Shown here: positions 1 through 11,377 of the stretch, in pieces | Numbering within the stretch: the first letter of the stretch is position 1 | Layout: each line of letters starts with the position of its first letter | NCBI GenBank assembly: GCA_041402125.1 | Contig: JAWKSY010000002.1 | Span: 186,001 to 250,000 of the forward strand | DNA length: 64,000 nt | Reading direction: 5' to 3' | Source of the DNA: JAWKSY01 sp041402125 | GTDB taxonomy: Bacteria > Planctomycetota > GCA-002687715 > DRQF01 | The notes under the pieces: model-generated | Told to the model about the DNA's origin: nothing | The model's input: only the letters and a program-made list of their open reading frames with translations | Databases searched by the model: none | Position numbers and translations under genes: made by a program

Positions 1-155
1 CGCCCGGTGACCGTCGGGATCCGCGAGGGCGAGCGCGTCGAGATCGGCGGCGAGGGGCTCGAGGGGCGCGTCGTGACCCTGGGGCATCAGCTCATCGACG
101 ACGGCTCGGCCGTGATCCTGCCCGGATCGCCCGCGGGCGGCGGAGCGGAATCCGA

Positions 156-159
<4 letters not shown>
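1..159 (+). CDS. RND efflux periplasmic adaptor, C-terminal fragment
   Basis: Only the last 52 residues are in the window, and the open frame runs in from the left edge. The visible part reads as a short beta-rich stretch (VTVGIREGERVEI, then VVTLGHQLIDDGSAVILP) followed by a Gly/Ala-rich tail. This is how the membrane-proximal beta-barrel end of HlyD/AcrA-type membrane-fusion proteins looks. Its stop codon overlaps the ATG of the RND pump (ATGA at 156-159), so the two are translationally coupled. In RND operons the gene just before the pump is normally the adaptor. The identity rests mostly on this context, since the fragment alone is too short to prove the family. Confidence 0.7.
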
Positions 160-3236
<3,077 letters not shown>

Positions 3237-3242
3237 GATCCG

Positions 3243-3351
3243 ATGCACGTACGGTGCCAGTCACCCGATGTGCATTTCCGGGCGAATCGGTTTCCCGAGC
3301 GGACGCGGTGGAACGGAAATGCACATCGGGTGACTGGCACCGTACGTGCAT
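3243..3351. repeat. Isolated inverted pair of the 76-bp repeat family (perfect 38-bp arms)
   Basis: Positions 3243-3280 and 3314-3351 are perfect reverse complements (38 bp), separated by 33 bp. Each arm carries the core GGTGCCAGTCACC, itself a near-palindrome. The arms use the CCCGATGTGCAT variant. The element starts six bases after the RND pump stop codon and lies just before the next gene. It may act as a transcript-end hairpin, but there is no T-tract. Confidence 0.9.
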
Positions 3352-3384
3352 CTCCGAGGTATCATCGCGCTTCCGGAGGATCTG

Positions 3385-5196
3385 ATGCCCTGGCCTCTCC
3401 TGCTCACGCTCGTCCTCTCGCTGCTCGGGGATCCGAAGATCGACGAGATCTGTCGGCGCTTCAGCGGTTTCGACCAGGACGCCGACGGGCGCGTCGAGAT
3501 CGCGGAGGTCGCGCCGCTCGAACGGGCCGGCGAGAGCGGACGGCGCGTCGTCGTCCTCGTCGAGGATCGGCTGCTGCGCGGGGAGGAGGGGGCCGAGGAC
3601 CTCCGGCCGCGCGTGGCGCGGCTGATCGGGGATCTCGCGAGCGAGGGGCGCCGGGCCTGCGCGTTGCGCGTGGCGCTGGCTCCCGGCGGCGGGCATCGCG
3701 ACGGGCGGTACCTGCTCGCGTTGCGGGAGCTCCTGCGGGCCATCGCCCGGGACGACGACCTCGAGGGCGTCGTGCTCGTGGGGCGCTTCCCCGACGCGCT
3801 CGTGGTGCGGACCGTCAACTGGCGCAAGCGCGGCGACCTCGTGCTGCGCAAGGGGCGGCCCGACGAGGCGCGCCATCGCGACGTCCGCTACCTGCGGCGC
3901 GTCCCCGAGGACGTCGCCCATCGCGCCGACCTCGTCCTCGCGGATCTCGACGGACGCTGGGAGGACGTCTACGTGGAGGGACCGACCCGGCTCGAGACGG
4001 TGCACGCCGTCTTCGCGGGCGAGATCCCCGAGCGCGGCGGCGACTGCGTCGACCTCGAGCGGGGAGGGGTCGAGTTCCGGGACTTCTTCCTAGTGAGCGA
4101 CGGCAAGCTCGAGGTCCGGGATCGACTCGACGAGAGCGGGAAGGTCGTGGGCCGGGCGGTCCTCCTCGATGATCGCGCCGCGGATCACGAGTGCTCGGAT
4201 GCCGATCGCGAGCGTCCGAACGCGATCGCGCGGGCGGAGATCACGGTCTCGCGCATCGACGCCCGCGGGAGCGCCTGGCGTCCGCGGGCCGACCTGCGGG
4301 ACTTCCAGGGAGACGGACTCCTCGACGAGAGCGGACGGCCGCGGATGGTGGTCATCTCGAACGCCGGCGCGAGACCCGACGGGAAGGCCGGGATCTGGGA
4401 GCCCGATCCGATCCTCGAGCGACGACTTCTCGCCGAGTTCCTCGACCGCGACCACGGCTACCGCCGGGGCGACCTCGCGATCGCGCGGCGCCCCGCCTCG
4501 GTCGCCTGCGATCTGCCCTCGGGCTACCGCGAGATGGCGAAGGCGGCGAAGGAGTGGGAGGACGTCGATCCCGCGCAGGACGACCGCGCCGGGCGGGCGA
4601 CGATCGCCGACGTCGCGGCCTGGCTCCGGCGTCCCGCGATCCTCCGGACGATCCGCGCCCACAGCGATCCCTGGGGCAGCGTCTTCGCGCCGGTGCCGCC
4701 GGAGACCCTCGGCGAGATCGCGGGCGGACCGGCCTGGTCCTGGACGCAACGCAACGAGATCCTCACGCCCGACCTCCAGGGCGCGACGGGCGGAGGAAAG
4801 GCCGACTGGTTCCTCTTCCGGACCCTCTGGGAGAACGGCCGGGTCGCTCCCGAGCCGAGTTTCTACCTCCACACCGGTTGCGAGGGGATCTCGCCCCCGA
4901 ACTGGCGGCGGCTCGCGCACGATGATCCGCTCTACGGACGGAGGCAGGGTGGAGAGGCCCTGCTCTTCTTCGGCCGGGGCCTCGCGCTCGTCGGTCGCGC
5001 GAAGGTCTTCTACGACGAGCCCCGCGGCTTCGCGGAGGCGCTCGCCGCCGGCGCGACCGTCGGCGAGGCCTGGGCGCGCTACGGCGAGATCGAGTCGAAG
5101 GCGGCGAGCTGGTCGAAGGTCGGCGGCGACATCGGCCGCAAGCGCTCCTACTTCTGGAGCGTCCTCGGCGACGCCACGCTCCGCCTGCGGCGCTGA
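3385..5196 (+). CDS. Secreted protein with EF-hand loop and possible clan-CD (gingipain/caspase-like) peptidase domain
   Basis: This is a 603-residue protein. The ATG at 3385 is chosen because GGAGGA lies at 3375-3380 and the start gives a hydrophobic leader (PWPLLLTLVLSLL). An upstream in-frame ATG lies inside the repeat. Residues 30-41 form a canonical EF-hand loop (DQDADGRVEIAE). A Rossmann-like stretch follows (VVVLVEDRL, DDLEGVVLVGRFPDAL). Near the C-terminus come AHSDPWGS and YLHTGCEG, a His and a Cys each after a hydrophobic strand, the spacing logic of clan CD cysteine peptidases such as C25. The tail (VGEAWARYGEI, FWSVLGDATLRL) also resembles the end of C25-like domains in bacterial surface proteins. 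I infer a peptidase-like fold. Catalytic competence is not shown and the propeptide organisation is unclear. Confidence 0.6.
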   Translation: MPWPLLLTLVLSLLGDPKIDEICRRFSGFDQDADGRVEIAEVAPLERAGESGRRVVVLVEDRLLRGEEGAEDLRPRVARLIGDLASEGRRACALRVALAPGGGHRDGRYLLALRELLRAIARDDDLEGVVLVGRFPDALVVRTVNWRKRGDLVLRKGRPDEARHRDVRYLRRVPEDVAHRADLVLADLDGRWEDVYVEGPTRLETVHAVFAGEIPERGGDCVDLERGGVEFRDFFLVSDGKLEVRDRLDESGKVVGRAVLLDDRAADHECSDADRERPNAIARAEITVSRIDARGSAWRPRADLRDFQGDGLLDESGRPRMVVISNAGARPDGKAGIWEPDPILERRLLAEFLDRDHGYRRGDLAIARRPASVACDLPSGYREMAKAAKEWEDVDPAQDDRAGRATIADVAAWLRRPAILRTIRAHSDPWGSVFAPVPPETLGEIAGGPAWSWTQRNEILTPDLQGATGGGKADWFLFRTLWENGRVAPEPSFYLHTGCEGISPPNWRRLAHDDPLYGRRQGGEALLFFGRGLALVGRAKVFYDEPRGFAEALAAGATVGEAWARYGEIESKAASWSKVGGDIGRKRSYFWSVLGDATLRLRR

Positions 5197-5198
5197 CC

Positions 5199-5415
5199 GA
5201 GACCGATTCGCGCGGAAGATGCTCGTACGGTGCCAATCACCGGATGAGCATTTCCGTTCCGCCGCGTTCGCTCGCGAGACCGACTCGCCCGGAAGATGCA
5301 CGTACGGTGCCAGTCACCGGATGAGCATTTCCGTTCCACCTCGTTCGCATGCGAGACCGATTCGCCCGGAAATGCTCATCCGGTGACTGGCACCGTGCTA
5401 GCACCGTACTAGCAT
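5199..5415. repeat. Array of the 76-bp repeat: two direct units plus inverted closing copy
   Basis: Units start at 5219 and 5295, exactly 76 bp apart, and are followed by an inverted copy from about 5366. The arms here use the CCGGATGAGCAT variant and the closing copy carries the matching ATGCTCATCCGG. One unit has CCAATCACC instead of CCAGTCACC. The array fills the gap between two convergent genes. Confidence 0.9.
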
Positions 5416-5441
5416 CCCGAGCCCGGCACCGGGCTCGCGGC

Positions 5442-5966
5442 TCAGCGCCGGTCGGCGAGATCGACGACGCGCACGAGGTCGACCGCGCGCATGCGCCGCG
5501 AGCCGCCCTCATGGCCGACGAGCACGAGGCGCGCGGGGCCGAACTTCTCCGGAAGCGGGCCGGACTCCTCGGCGAAGGCGAGAAAGACACTGGGCTCCGC
5601 GTCGCGGAAGGGGACGACCTCGTCGTAGGTGAAGACCGAGGTGTAGCCGTCCGTCGCGCAGACCGCGATCGCGAAGCCGAGCTCGTGGTTCTTGCGGGAG
5701 TCGTCCAGCGCGGGGCCGGCGTCCTTCACGAGTTCGGCGAGGGGCAGACCGCGCAGTCGGACCTTTCCGTCGTGCGACTCGTGGTCGACGATGCGGACGC
5801 GGTCCGGAAAGCGGGCCTCGATCTCGGCCGCGGTCCACCCGCGCGGGCGCAGGACGTCGCCCTCGACGCGGATCTCGCCGTCCCGGGTCGCGGGAGCGGC
5901 GCAGGCGCCGAGGGCCGACAGGAGGAGGGCGAGGGCGAAGAATCGGACGGCGGGGATCTTCCGCAT
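5442..5966 (-). CDS. Lipoprotein with oxidoreductase molybdopterin-binding-like domain
   Basis: This 174-residue protein has a lipoprotein signal (leader FFALALLLSALGAC, lipobox LGAC). The mature part follows the layout of small single-domain members of the sulfite-oxidase molybdopterin-binding family: IRVEGDVLRPRGWT, then VRLRGLPLAELV, VCATDGYTSVFTYDEV and FGPARLVLVGHEGG. No conserved cofactor Cys is visible after the lipobox. Many such short family members lack one, so it may be a non-catalytic relative. The coding strand is opposite to the kinase at 6028, with about 60 bp between the two starts. The molybdopterin-domain call is from motif resemblance only. Confidence 0.65.
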   Translation of the reverse strand: MRKIPAVRFFALALLLSALGACAAPATRDGEIRVEGDVLRPRGWTAAEIEARFPDRVRIVDHESHDGKVRLRGLPLAELVKDAGPALDDSRKNHELGFAIAVCATDGYTSVFTYDEVVPFRDAEPSVFLAFAEESGPLPEKFGPARLVLVGHEGGSRRMRAVDLVRVVDLADRR

Positions 5967-6027
5967 CGGGGGTGCTCCAAGTCTACTGGGGGTCCGTCGC
6001 AGCGGAGTCTATCAACAGGAGTCAGAT

Positions 6028-8142
6028 CTGGGATCCCCGACCACGAGGCCGCGCGCGCCGCGGACCGCGATCTTCCTCGCGCTCGTCGTCCTCCTCGGGG
6101 CGGCGGAGATCGCGCATGGCGTCTGGCGGGTGGCGAAGATCCGGGCCCGCAGCGAGGCGGAGCTCGTCGCCGGGATCGACCGCGGGCAGACGCGGCTGGC
6201 CGAGGACCTCCGCGCGCTCCTCGACGAGGGCGTCCGGCACACCCGATATCTCGCGGCCGCGCCCGACCTCCGCGGCTTCCTTCTCGATCCGGCCGGCCCC
6301 GAGGCCGCCGCGCTCGAGGCGCGCCTCCTTCCCTATCTCGTCGCCTTCCCGCGGATCGACCGGCTGCGACTCCTCGATCGCGAGGGAAGGGAGCGGCTCC
6401 AGCTCTACCGTCAGGGCGGCGGCGTCGCCCTCCTGCCGACCGCGCGTCTCGCGTCCGATCCCGATCGCGCCCTCCTCGACCTCGCGGCGACGGCCGGCGA
6501 CGGCGTCGCGGTCTCCGGCGTCGAACTCGACGCGGAGCGGGTCGAGGTCGTGCCGGACGAACGCCGCGTCATGCACTGCGTCGCGCCCGTCACCGACGGC
6601 CCGGGGGCGGAGATCGGACACGTCGTGCTGACGGTCTACGCGGCGCCGCTCCTCGGGGCGGTGCGCCGCTTCGCGCCGGCGCCGGACACGACGACCGTCG
6701 TCGTCGACGGCGAGGGGCATCGGCTCGACGTCGACCCGCCGGCCGCCGCCTTCCCGTCCCCCGAGCGCCTTCGCGAGATCGCCGTGAGGGCAGTGCGCGA
6801 CGGTCGGCACGCGGAGGAGAGCGGAGGAGGGCTCGTCATCGCTCGCGCGGTGAAGGGCGCGCCGCTGAGTCTGGCGCTCGTCACCGTCGTCCCGGCCGGC
6901 GTCCGGGACGGGGTGCGTCGCTCGATCGGCGGGGAGTACCTCTGGACCGTCGGCTCGACCCTTCTCGTCACGATCATCCTCGGGCTGGCGGCGCTCTTCT
7001 TCCTCCGCATGAGCGAACGGGGTTTCCGTCTGCGCGAGACCGAGCGCTTCCTCGACCGCATCCGGCGGGAGTCCGATCGGGCGCGGGCGCTGCTCGACGC
7101 CTCGGCCGATCTCATCGCGGTCGTCGACGCCCGGACGGGCGAGACCCGCGAGACCAACCCGGCCGCCGCGCGCGCCCTGGCGCGGGAGACCGGAGGCGCG
7201 GCGACCCTCGCCGAGCTGGTCCGGGGCGAGGCGGATCGCGAGCGCTTCCGCGAGAGCCTGGAACACGCGGCCTCCGATCCCGGGCGACCGCACGCGGCGG
7301 CGGAGTTCCGGATCGCGGGCGGCGACGGCGTCGAACGCACCGTCGAGGCGCGCTTCGTGGGCGTGCCGCTCGAGACGGGGCCCGCCGTCCTCGTCTCCCT
7401 CCGCGATCGGACGGAGCAGCTCGAGATGGAACGGCGTCTGCGCACCGCGGACCGCCTGAGCTCGCTCGGCCTCCTGACGGCCGGCGTGGCGCACGAGATC
7501 AACAACCCGCTCGCGGCGATCGGCAACTACCTGGTCCTCCTCCAGAATCCCGAGCTGGAGCCGGAGAAGCGCGATCGCTACCTCGGACTGGTCCGGCACG
7601 GCTTCGAGCGGATCCGCGACATCGTCCGCGATCTCCTCCGCATCGCGCGTCCCGATCCCGGAACGGGGCGGGCCGAGCTCGGAGAGGCGGTGCGGCGCGC
7701 GATCTCCCTCCTCGATCTCTCGCAGGGGCGCGGGGAGGTGGTGATCGAGGTGAGCGAGACCGGGGGCCCTCGCCACGTGGCCGCCGACGCGGGCCAGGTC
7801 GAGCAGGTCGCCCTGAACCTCCTCCTGAACGCGGTCAAGGCGATGGACGGGGTGGGGCGCGTCCTCGTCAGCGTCCGGGAGGCCGAGGACGCGGACTGCG
7901 GCGGCCCGGTGCTCGACCTCGTGGTCGAGGACGAGGGCCCGGGCGTGCCCGAGGAGGACCTCGAGCGGATCTTCGATCCCTTCTTCACCACCGGCGGCGG
8001 AACGGGTCTCGGCCTTTCGGTATCCTACGGCTCGATCCGGGCCGCCGGAGGACGGCTCTGGGCCGAACGGCGGGCCGGAGGCGGCGCCCGTTTCGTCGTG
8101 CGCCTCCCCGCCGCGAAGACCAGCCGGAACGACACCCCGTGA
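6028..8142 (+). CDS. Membrane sensor histidine kinase with PAS domain
   Basis: About 704 residues. The frame has no ATG, GTG or TTG between the divergent gene and the first TM helix. CTG at 6028, six bases after CAGGAG (6016-6021), is the best start. The first GTG (6130) would delete TM1. Layout: TM1 at about residues 11-27; a periplasmic sensor of about 280 residues; TM2 (LLVTIILGLAALFFL) at about 312-328; a PAS domain (ALLDASADLIAVVDA) at about 355-465; HisKA with LTAGVAHEINNPLAAIG carrying the phospho-acceptor His; and a HATPase with N box LLLNAVKAM, DEGPGVPE, FDPFFTT and GTGLGLSV. It belongs to the NtrB-like group that pairs with sigma-54 activators. Its stop overlaps the GTG of the regulator at 8139, so they form a cognate pair. 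Confidence 0.88.
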   Translation: MGSPTTRPRAPRTAIFLALVVLLGAAEIAHGVWRVAKIRARSEAELVAGIDRGQTRLAEDLRALLDEGVRHTRYLAAAPDLRGFLLDPAGPEAAALEARLLPYLVAFPRIDRLRLLDREGRERLQLYRQGGGVALLPTARLASDPDRALLDLAATAGDGVAVSGVELDAERVEVVPDERRVMHCVAPVTDGPGAEIGHVVLTVYAAPLLGAVRRFAPAPDTTTVVVDGEGHRLDVDPPAAAFPSPERLREIAVRAVRDGRHAEESGGGLVIARAVKGAPLSLALVTVVPAGVRDGVRRSIGGEYLWTVGSTLLVTIILGLAALFFLRMSERGFRLRETERFLDRIRRESDRARALLDASADLIAVVDARTGETRETNPAAARALARETGGAATLAELVRGEADRERFRESLEHAASDPGRPHAAAEFRIAGGDGVERTVEARFVGVPLETGPAVLVSLRDRTEQLEMERRLRTADRLSSLGLLTAGVAHEINNPLAAIGNYLVLLQNPELEPEKRDRYLGLVRHGFERIRDIVRDLLRIARPDPGTGRAELGEAVRRAISLLDLSQGRGEVVIEVSETGGPRHVAADAGQVEQVALNLLLNAVKAMDGVGRVLVSVREAEDADCGGPVLDLVVEDEGPGVPEEDLERIFDPFFTTGGGTGLGLSVSYGSIRAAGGRLWAERRAGGGARFVVRLPAAKTSRNDTP

Positions 8143-9545
8143 GCGCGAACTCCGCCCATCGCATCCTCGTGGTCGACGACGAGGCCTTCGTCCTCGAATC
8201 GCTGGCCGAGGTGCTGGCGAGCGCCGGCTATCAGGTCGAGTCGCGCGGCGCGGCCGCCGCCGCGCTCGAAGCGCTGGAGAAGCTCGACATCGACGTCGTC
8301 CTGAGCGACTTCCGCATGCCCGGTCTCGACGGGATCCGGATGATCGAGGAGGCGCGTCGGCGCGGGATCGAGGTCCCCGTGATCGTGATGACGGGCGTCG
8401 GCACGGTCGAGCGGGCGGTCGAGGCGATGAAGGCGGGCGCCTTCGATTTCCTCGAGAAGCCCGTCGAGCCCGAACAGCTTCTGCGCCTGGTCCGTCACGC
8501 CCTCGAGCGGCGGTCCCTGCTGACGGAGATCGGCCAGCTCCGGGCCGCGGTGAAGGACCTGCGCGGCGCGAAGCGCCTCGCGGGCGAGTCGGCCGCGATC
8601 CGCGCGGTGCGCGCCGCGATCGAGCGCGTCGCGCCCACCGAGGCCACGGTCCTCGTGAGGGGGGAGAGCGGCACCGGAAAGGAGCTCGTCGCGGAGGCGA
8701 TCCACGATGCGAGCCCGCGGGCCGGCGGCAATCTCGTGCGCGTCAACTGCGCGGCGATCCCGGACGGGCTCTTCGAGAGCGAGTTCTTCGGCCACCGTCG
8801 GGGCGCCTTCAGCGGGGCGGTCGCCGACCGCGTCGGGCGCTTCGAGGAGGCGCGCGGCGGGACCCTCGTCCTCGACGAGGTCGGGACCCTGCGCGCGGAC
8901 GGGCAGGCGAAGCTCCTGCGCGTCCTCGAGGGCGGAGAGTTCCAGGTGGTCGGCGAGTCGAGCACGCGACGCGCGGATTGCCGCGTCGTCGCGGTCACGA
9001 ACGAGGACCTGCGGGCACGGGTCAACGAGGGCGTCTTCCGGGGCGATCTCTACTACCGCCTCGACATCTTCCCGATCGAGGTGCCCCCGCTCCGCGACCG
9101 GAGGGAGGACGTCGGCCCCATCGCCGAGGAGCTCCTCGCGCGGATCGCCGCCCGCCACGCGCTTCCGGCGCCGCGCGCCCCGCTCGACGACGCGGCGATC
9201 GCCGCGCTCGCGTCCTATCCCTGGCCCGGCAACGTCCGCGAGCTGCGCAACGTCCTCGAGCGCGCGCTCATCGTGACCGGCGGCGCCACGCCCGACGCCG
9301 AGACGCTGCGCGGGCTGTTCGAGTCCGGCCTCGTCGCCGCGTCGGTCGCGTCGGATCTCGGGGGCGACCTCCATCTCCGACGACGGACCGATCAGCTCGA
9401 GGTGCAGCTCATCGAGGAGGCGCTCGCTCGCTCCGGCGACGTCAAGAAGGATGCGGCGGAGATGCTCGGCATCGACCCGAGGAATCTCGGCTATTACCTG
9501 CGCAAGCACGGTCTCGCCGGCCGCGACGCGAAGGACGGCGGGTGA
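8139..9545 (+). CDS. Sigma-54-dependent response regulator (NtrC family)
   Basis: 468 residues with a GTG start that overlaps the kinase stop (GTGA). It has three domains. The receiver (about 8-120) has the acidic pair VVDDE, the phospho-acceptor in VLSDFRMPG, and the EKP lysine. The AAA+ domain (about 145-375) has Walker A GESGTGKE, the sigma-54 contact loop at 222-227 reading GAFSGA instead of GAFTGA, Walker B LVLDEVG, and the arginine-finger region YYRLDIFPIEVPPLRDR. The C-terminal Fis-type helix-turn-helix reads KKDAAEMLGIDPRNLGYYL. The Thr-to-Ser change in the loop is conservative and found in some functional activators, but that Thr contacts sigma-54, so it is worth noting. It should activate sigma-54 promoters in response to the kinase at 6028. 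Confidence 0.95.
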   Translation: MSANSAHRILVVDDEAFVLESLAEVLASAGYQVESRGAAAAALEALEKLDIDVVLSDFRMPGLDGIRMIEEARRRGIEVPVIVMTGVGTVERAVEAMKAGAFDFLEKPVEPEQLLRLVRHALERRSLLTEIGQLRAAVKDLRGAKRLAGESAAIRAVRAAIERVAPTEATVLVRGESGTGKELVAEAIHDASPRAGGNLVRVNCAAIPDGLFESEFFGHRRGAFSGAVADRVGRFEEARGGTLVLDEVGTLRADGQAKLLRVLEGGEFQVVGESSTRRADCRVVAVTNEDLRARVNEGVFRGDLYYRLDIFPIEVPPLRDRREDVGPIAEELLARIAARHALPAPRAPLDDAAIAALASYPWPGNVRELRNVLERALIVTGGATPDAETLRGLFESGLVAASVASDLGGDLHLRRRTDQLEVQLIEEALARSGDVKKDAAEMLGIDPRNLGYYLRKHGLAGRDAKDGG

Positions 9546-11272
9546 ACCCGCGTCTCGTCCTGACCGTCGCCGTCGCGCTCCTCGCGGCCTGCGGACGCGA
9601 GGAGGCGCCGACGCCCGCGGCCGCCGAGGAGACGGAGCCGCTCGCCTTCGCGCGCCGATTCGTCGACGTCACCGAGGCGAGCGGTCTCGACTTCGTCCAT
9701 CACCCCGGCGGCACGGGAAGGAAGTACCTCCCCGAGACGATGGGGTCCGGCGCGGCCTTCCTCGACTACGACGGCGACGGCGTCCTCGACGTCTTCCTCG
9801 TCGATTCGGGGACCTGGCCCGGCGGCGGAGGCGGAGCGCCGGCCGGTCGTTGCGCGCTCTACCGCGGACTCGGAGGCGGACGCTTCCGCGACGTCACGGA
9901 GGAGTCGGGAGCGGGGCTCTCGCTCTACGGCATGGGCTGCTGCGCCGCCGACTTCGACGGCGACGGCGACCCCGACCTCTACATCACGGCGCTCGGTCCG
10001 AACGTGCTCCTCCGCAACGACGGCGGCGTCTTCCGGGACGTCACGGCCGCGGCCGGCGTGGCCGGCGGCACCTGGAGCGATGCGCAGGGTCGCGAACAGG
10101 ACGACTGGTCGACGGCGGCCGCCTTCCTCGACGTCGACGGTGACGGCGATCTCGATCTCTTCGTCGCGAACTACTGCCAGTGGACGCCGGAGCTCGACTG
10201 CTTCGCGACCTTCGACGGGCGGACGAAGGTCTTCACCACGCCCGATCGCTACGTCGGCCTGCCCTGTCGCCTCTTCCTCAACTCGGGCGACGGGACCTTC
10301 CTCCGCGCCGGCGAGGAGTGGGGGCTGGACGGCCATCTCGGGAAGGCGCTCGGCCTGGCCCAGTGGGATTTCGACGGCGACGGACGTCCGGACGTCGTGG
10401 TCGCCAACGACACCCGTCCGAACTTCCTCTTCCTCAACCGGGAGGGACGGCGGTTCGATGAGCGCGGGCGCGACCTCGGTATCGCCTACGACGAGTACGG
10501 TCGGGCGCGGGCGGGCATGGGGATCGACGTCGCGGACTACGGCAACGACGGCGTTCCCGGCGTCGCGATCGGCAACTTCGCGGCGGAACCGATCTCGCTC
10601 TACCGCTGGGGCGGGATCGAGGAGGGCTTCGCGCCCGACGCCGCCCGCGCCGGCCTCGCGCCGGGGACGCTCGAGCCGCTCGCCTTCGGTCTCGTCCTCG
10701 CCGATCTCGATCTCGACGGCCGTCTCGACCTCGCGATCGCGAACGGCCACATCGAACCCGAGATCGAGCGGTTCTTCCCGCCGCGAACGCACGCGCAGCC
10801 CGCGCAGGTCTTCCTCGGGCGCCCGGAGGGACGCTTTCGCGAGGTGCCCTCCTCGTCCCTCGGCGACCTCGCCGTGCCCCGCGTCGGACGGGGACTCGCG
10901 GTGGGGGACGTCGACGGCGACGGCGACCTCGACTTCCTCCTCACCGAGAACGGCGGTCGCGCGCGACTCTTCGAGAACCGGGCCGAGGCGGGGACGGAGC
11001 GGCGGAGCCTGCGCGTCCGGCTGCGCCAAGAGGGACCGAATCGCGACGCCCTCGGCGCGGTCGTCACGCTCGAGGCGGCCTCCGGTCGGCAGACCCGCGT
11101 CCAGCGGACGGGATCGAGCTATCTCTCGCAGTCGGAGCTCGTCTCGACCTTCGGCGGCCTCGCCGAGGGCGAGACGGTGCGCCTCGTCGTCCGCTGGCCG
11201 GACGGCGTCACCGAGGAGAGATCCTGCGGGCCGGACGTCCGGGAGATCCTCGTCCGCCGGGGCGGGAATTAG
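9542..11272 (+). CDS. CRTAC1-family lipoprotein with FG-GAP/ASPIC-UnbV repeats
   Basis: 576 residues; the GTG start overlaps the stop of the sigma-54 activator (GTGA), making it the third gene of a coupled trio. A lipoprotein signal is present (VALLAAC). The mature protein is a predicted beta-propeller with seven calcium-loop-like blades, including DYDGDGVLDVF, DFDGDGDPDLY, DVDGDGDLDLF, DFDGDGRPDVV, DLDLDGRLDL and DVDGDGDLDFL. It ends in an ASPIC/UnbV-type tail (RVQRTGSSYLSQSEL, VRWPDG). Such proteins are surface-exposed and mostly of unknown function. Co-translation with a two-component system suggests either a sensory accessory for the kinase or an auto-regulated output. This is inference. 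Confidence 0.88.
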   Translation: MNPRLVLTVAVALLAACGREEAPTPAAAEETEPLAFARRFVDVTEASGLDFVHHPGGTGRKYLPETMGSGAAFLDYDGDGVLDVFLVDSGTWPGGGGGAPAGRCALYRGLGGGRFRDVTEESGAGLSLYGMGCCAADFDGDGDPDLYITALGPNVLLRNDGGVFRDVTAAAGVAGGTWSDAQGREQDDWSTAAAFLDVDGDGDLDLFVANYCQWTPELDCFATFDGRTKVFTTPDRYVGLPCRLFLNSGDGTFLRAGEEWGLDGHLGKALGLAQWDFDGDGRPDVVVANDTRPNFLFLNREGRRFDERGRDLGIAYDEYGRARAGMGIDVADYGNDGVPGVAIGNFAAEPISLYRWGGIEEGFAPDAARAGLAPGTLEPLAFGLVLADLDLDGRLDLAIANGHIEPEIERFFPPRTHAQPAQVFLGRPEGRFREVPSSSLGDLAVPRVGRGLAVGDVDGDGDLDFLLTENGGRARLFENRAEAGTERRSLRVRLRQEGPNRDALGAVVTLEAASGRQTRVQRTGSSYLSQSELVSTFGGLAEGETVRLVVRWPDGVTEERSCGPDVREILVRRGGN

Positions 11273-11274
11273 GA

Positions 11275-11368
11275 GGCGCAGGGGACGGGCGATGGAGGCT
11301 GTGAGCCTCCGGCCGATCGTCTACGAGACTCACGGCTGACACGTCGCGGGATCCCCGCCCCCTGCGCT
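11275..11368. terminator. Possible terminator region between convergent genes
   Basis: GGAGGCT-GTG-AGCCTCC forms a 7-bp stem at about 11294-11310. In addition GCGCAGGGG at about 11277 can pair with CCCCTGCGC just before TTTT at about 11360-11372. The long-range pairing is only a candidate. Confidence 0.35.
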
Positions 11369-11377
11369 TTTCAGCGA

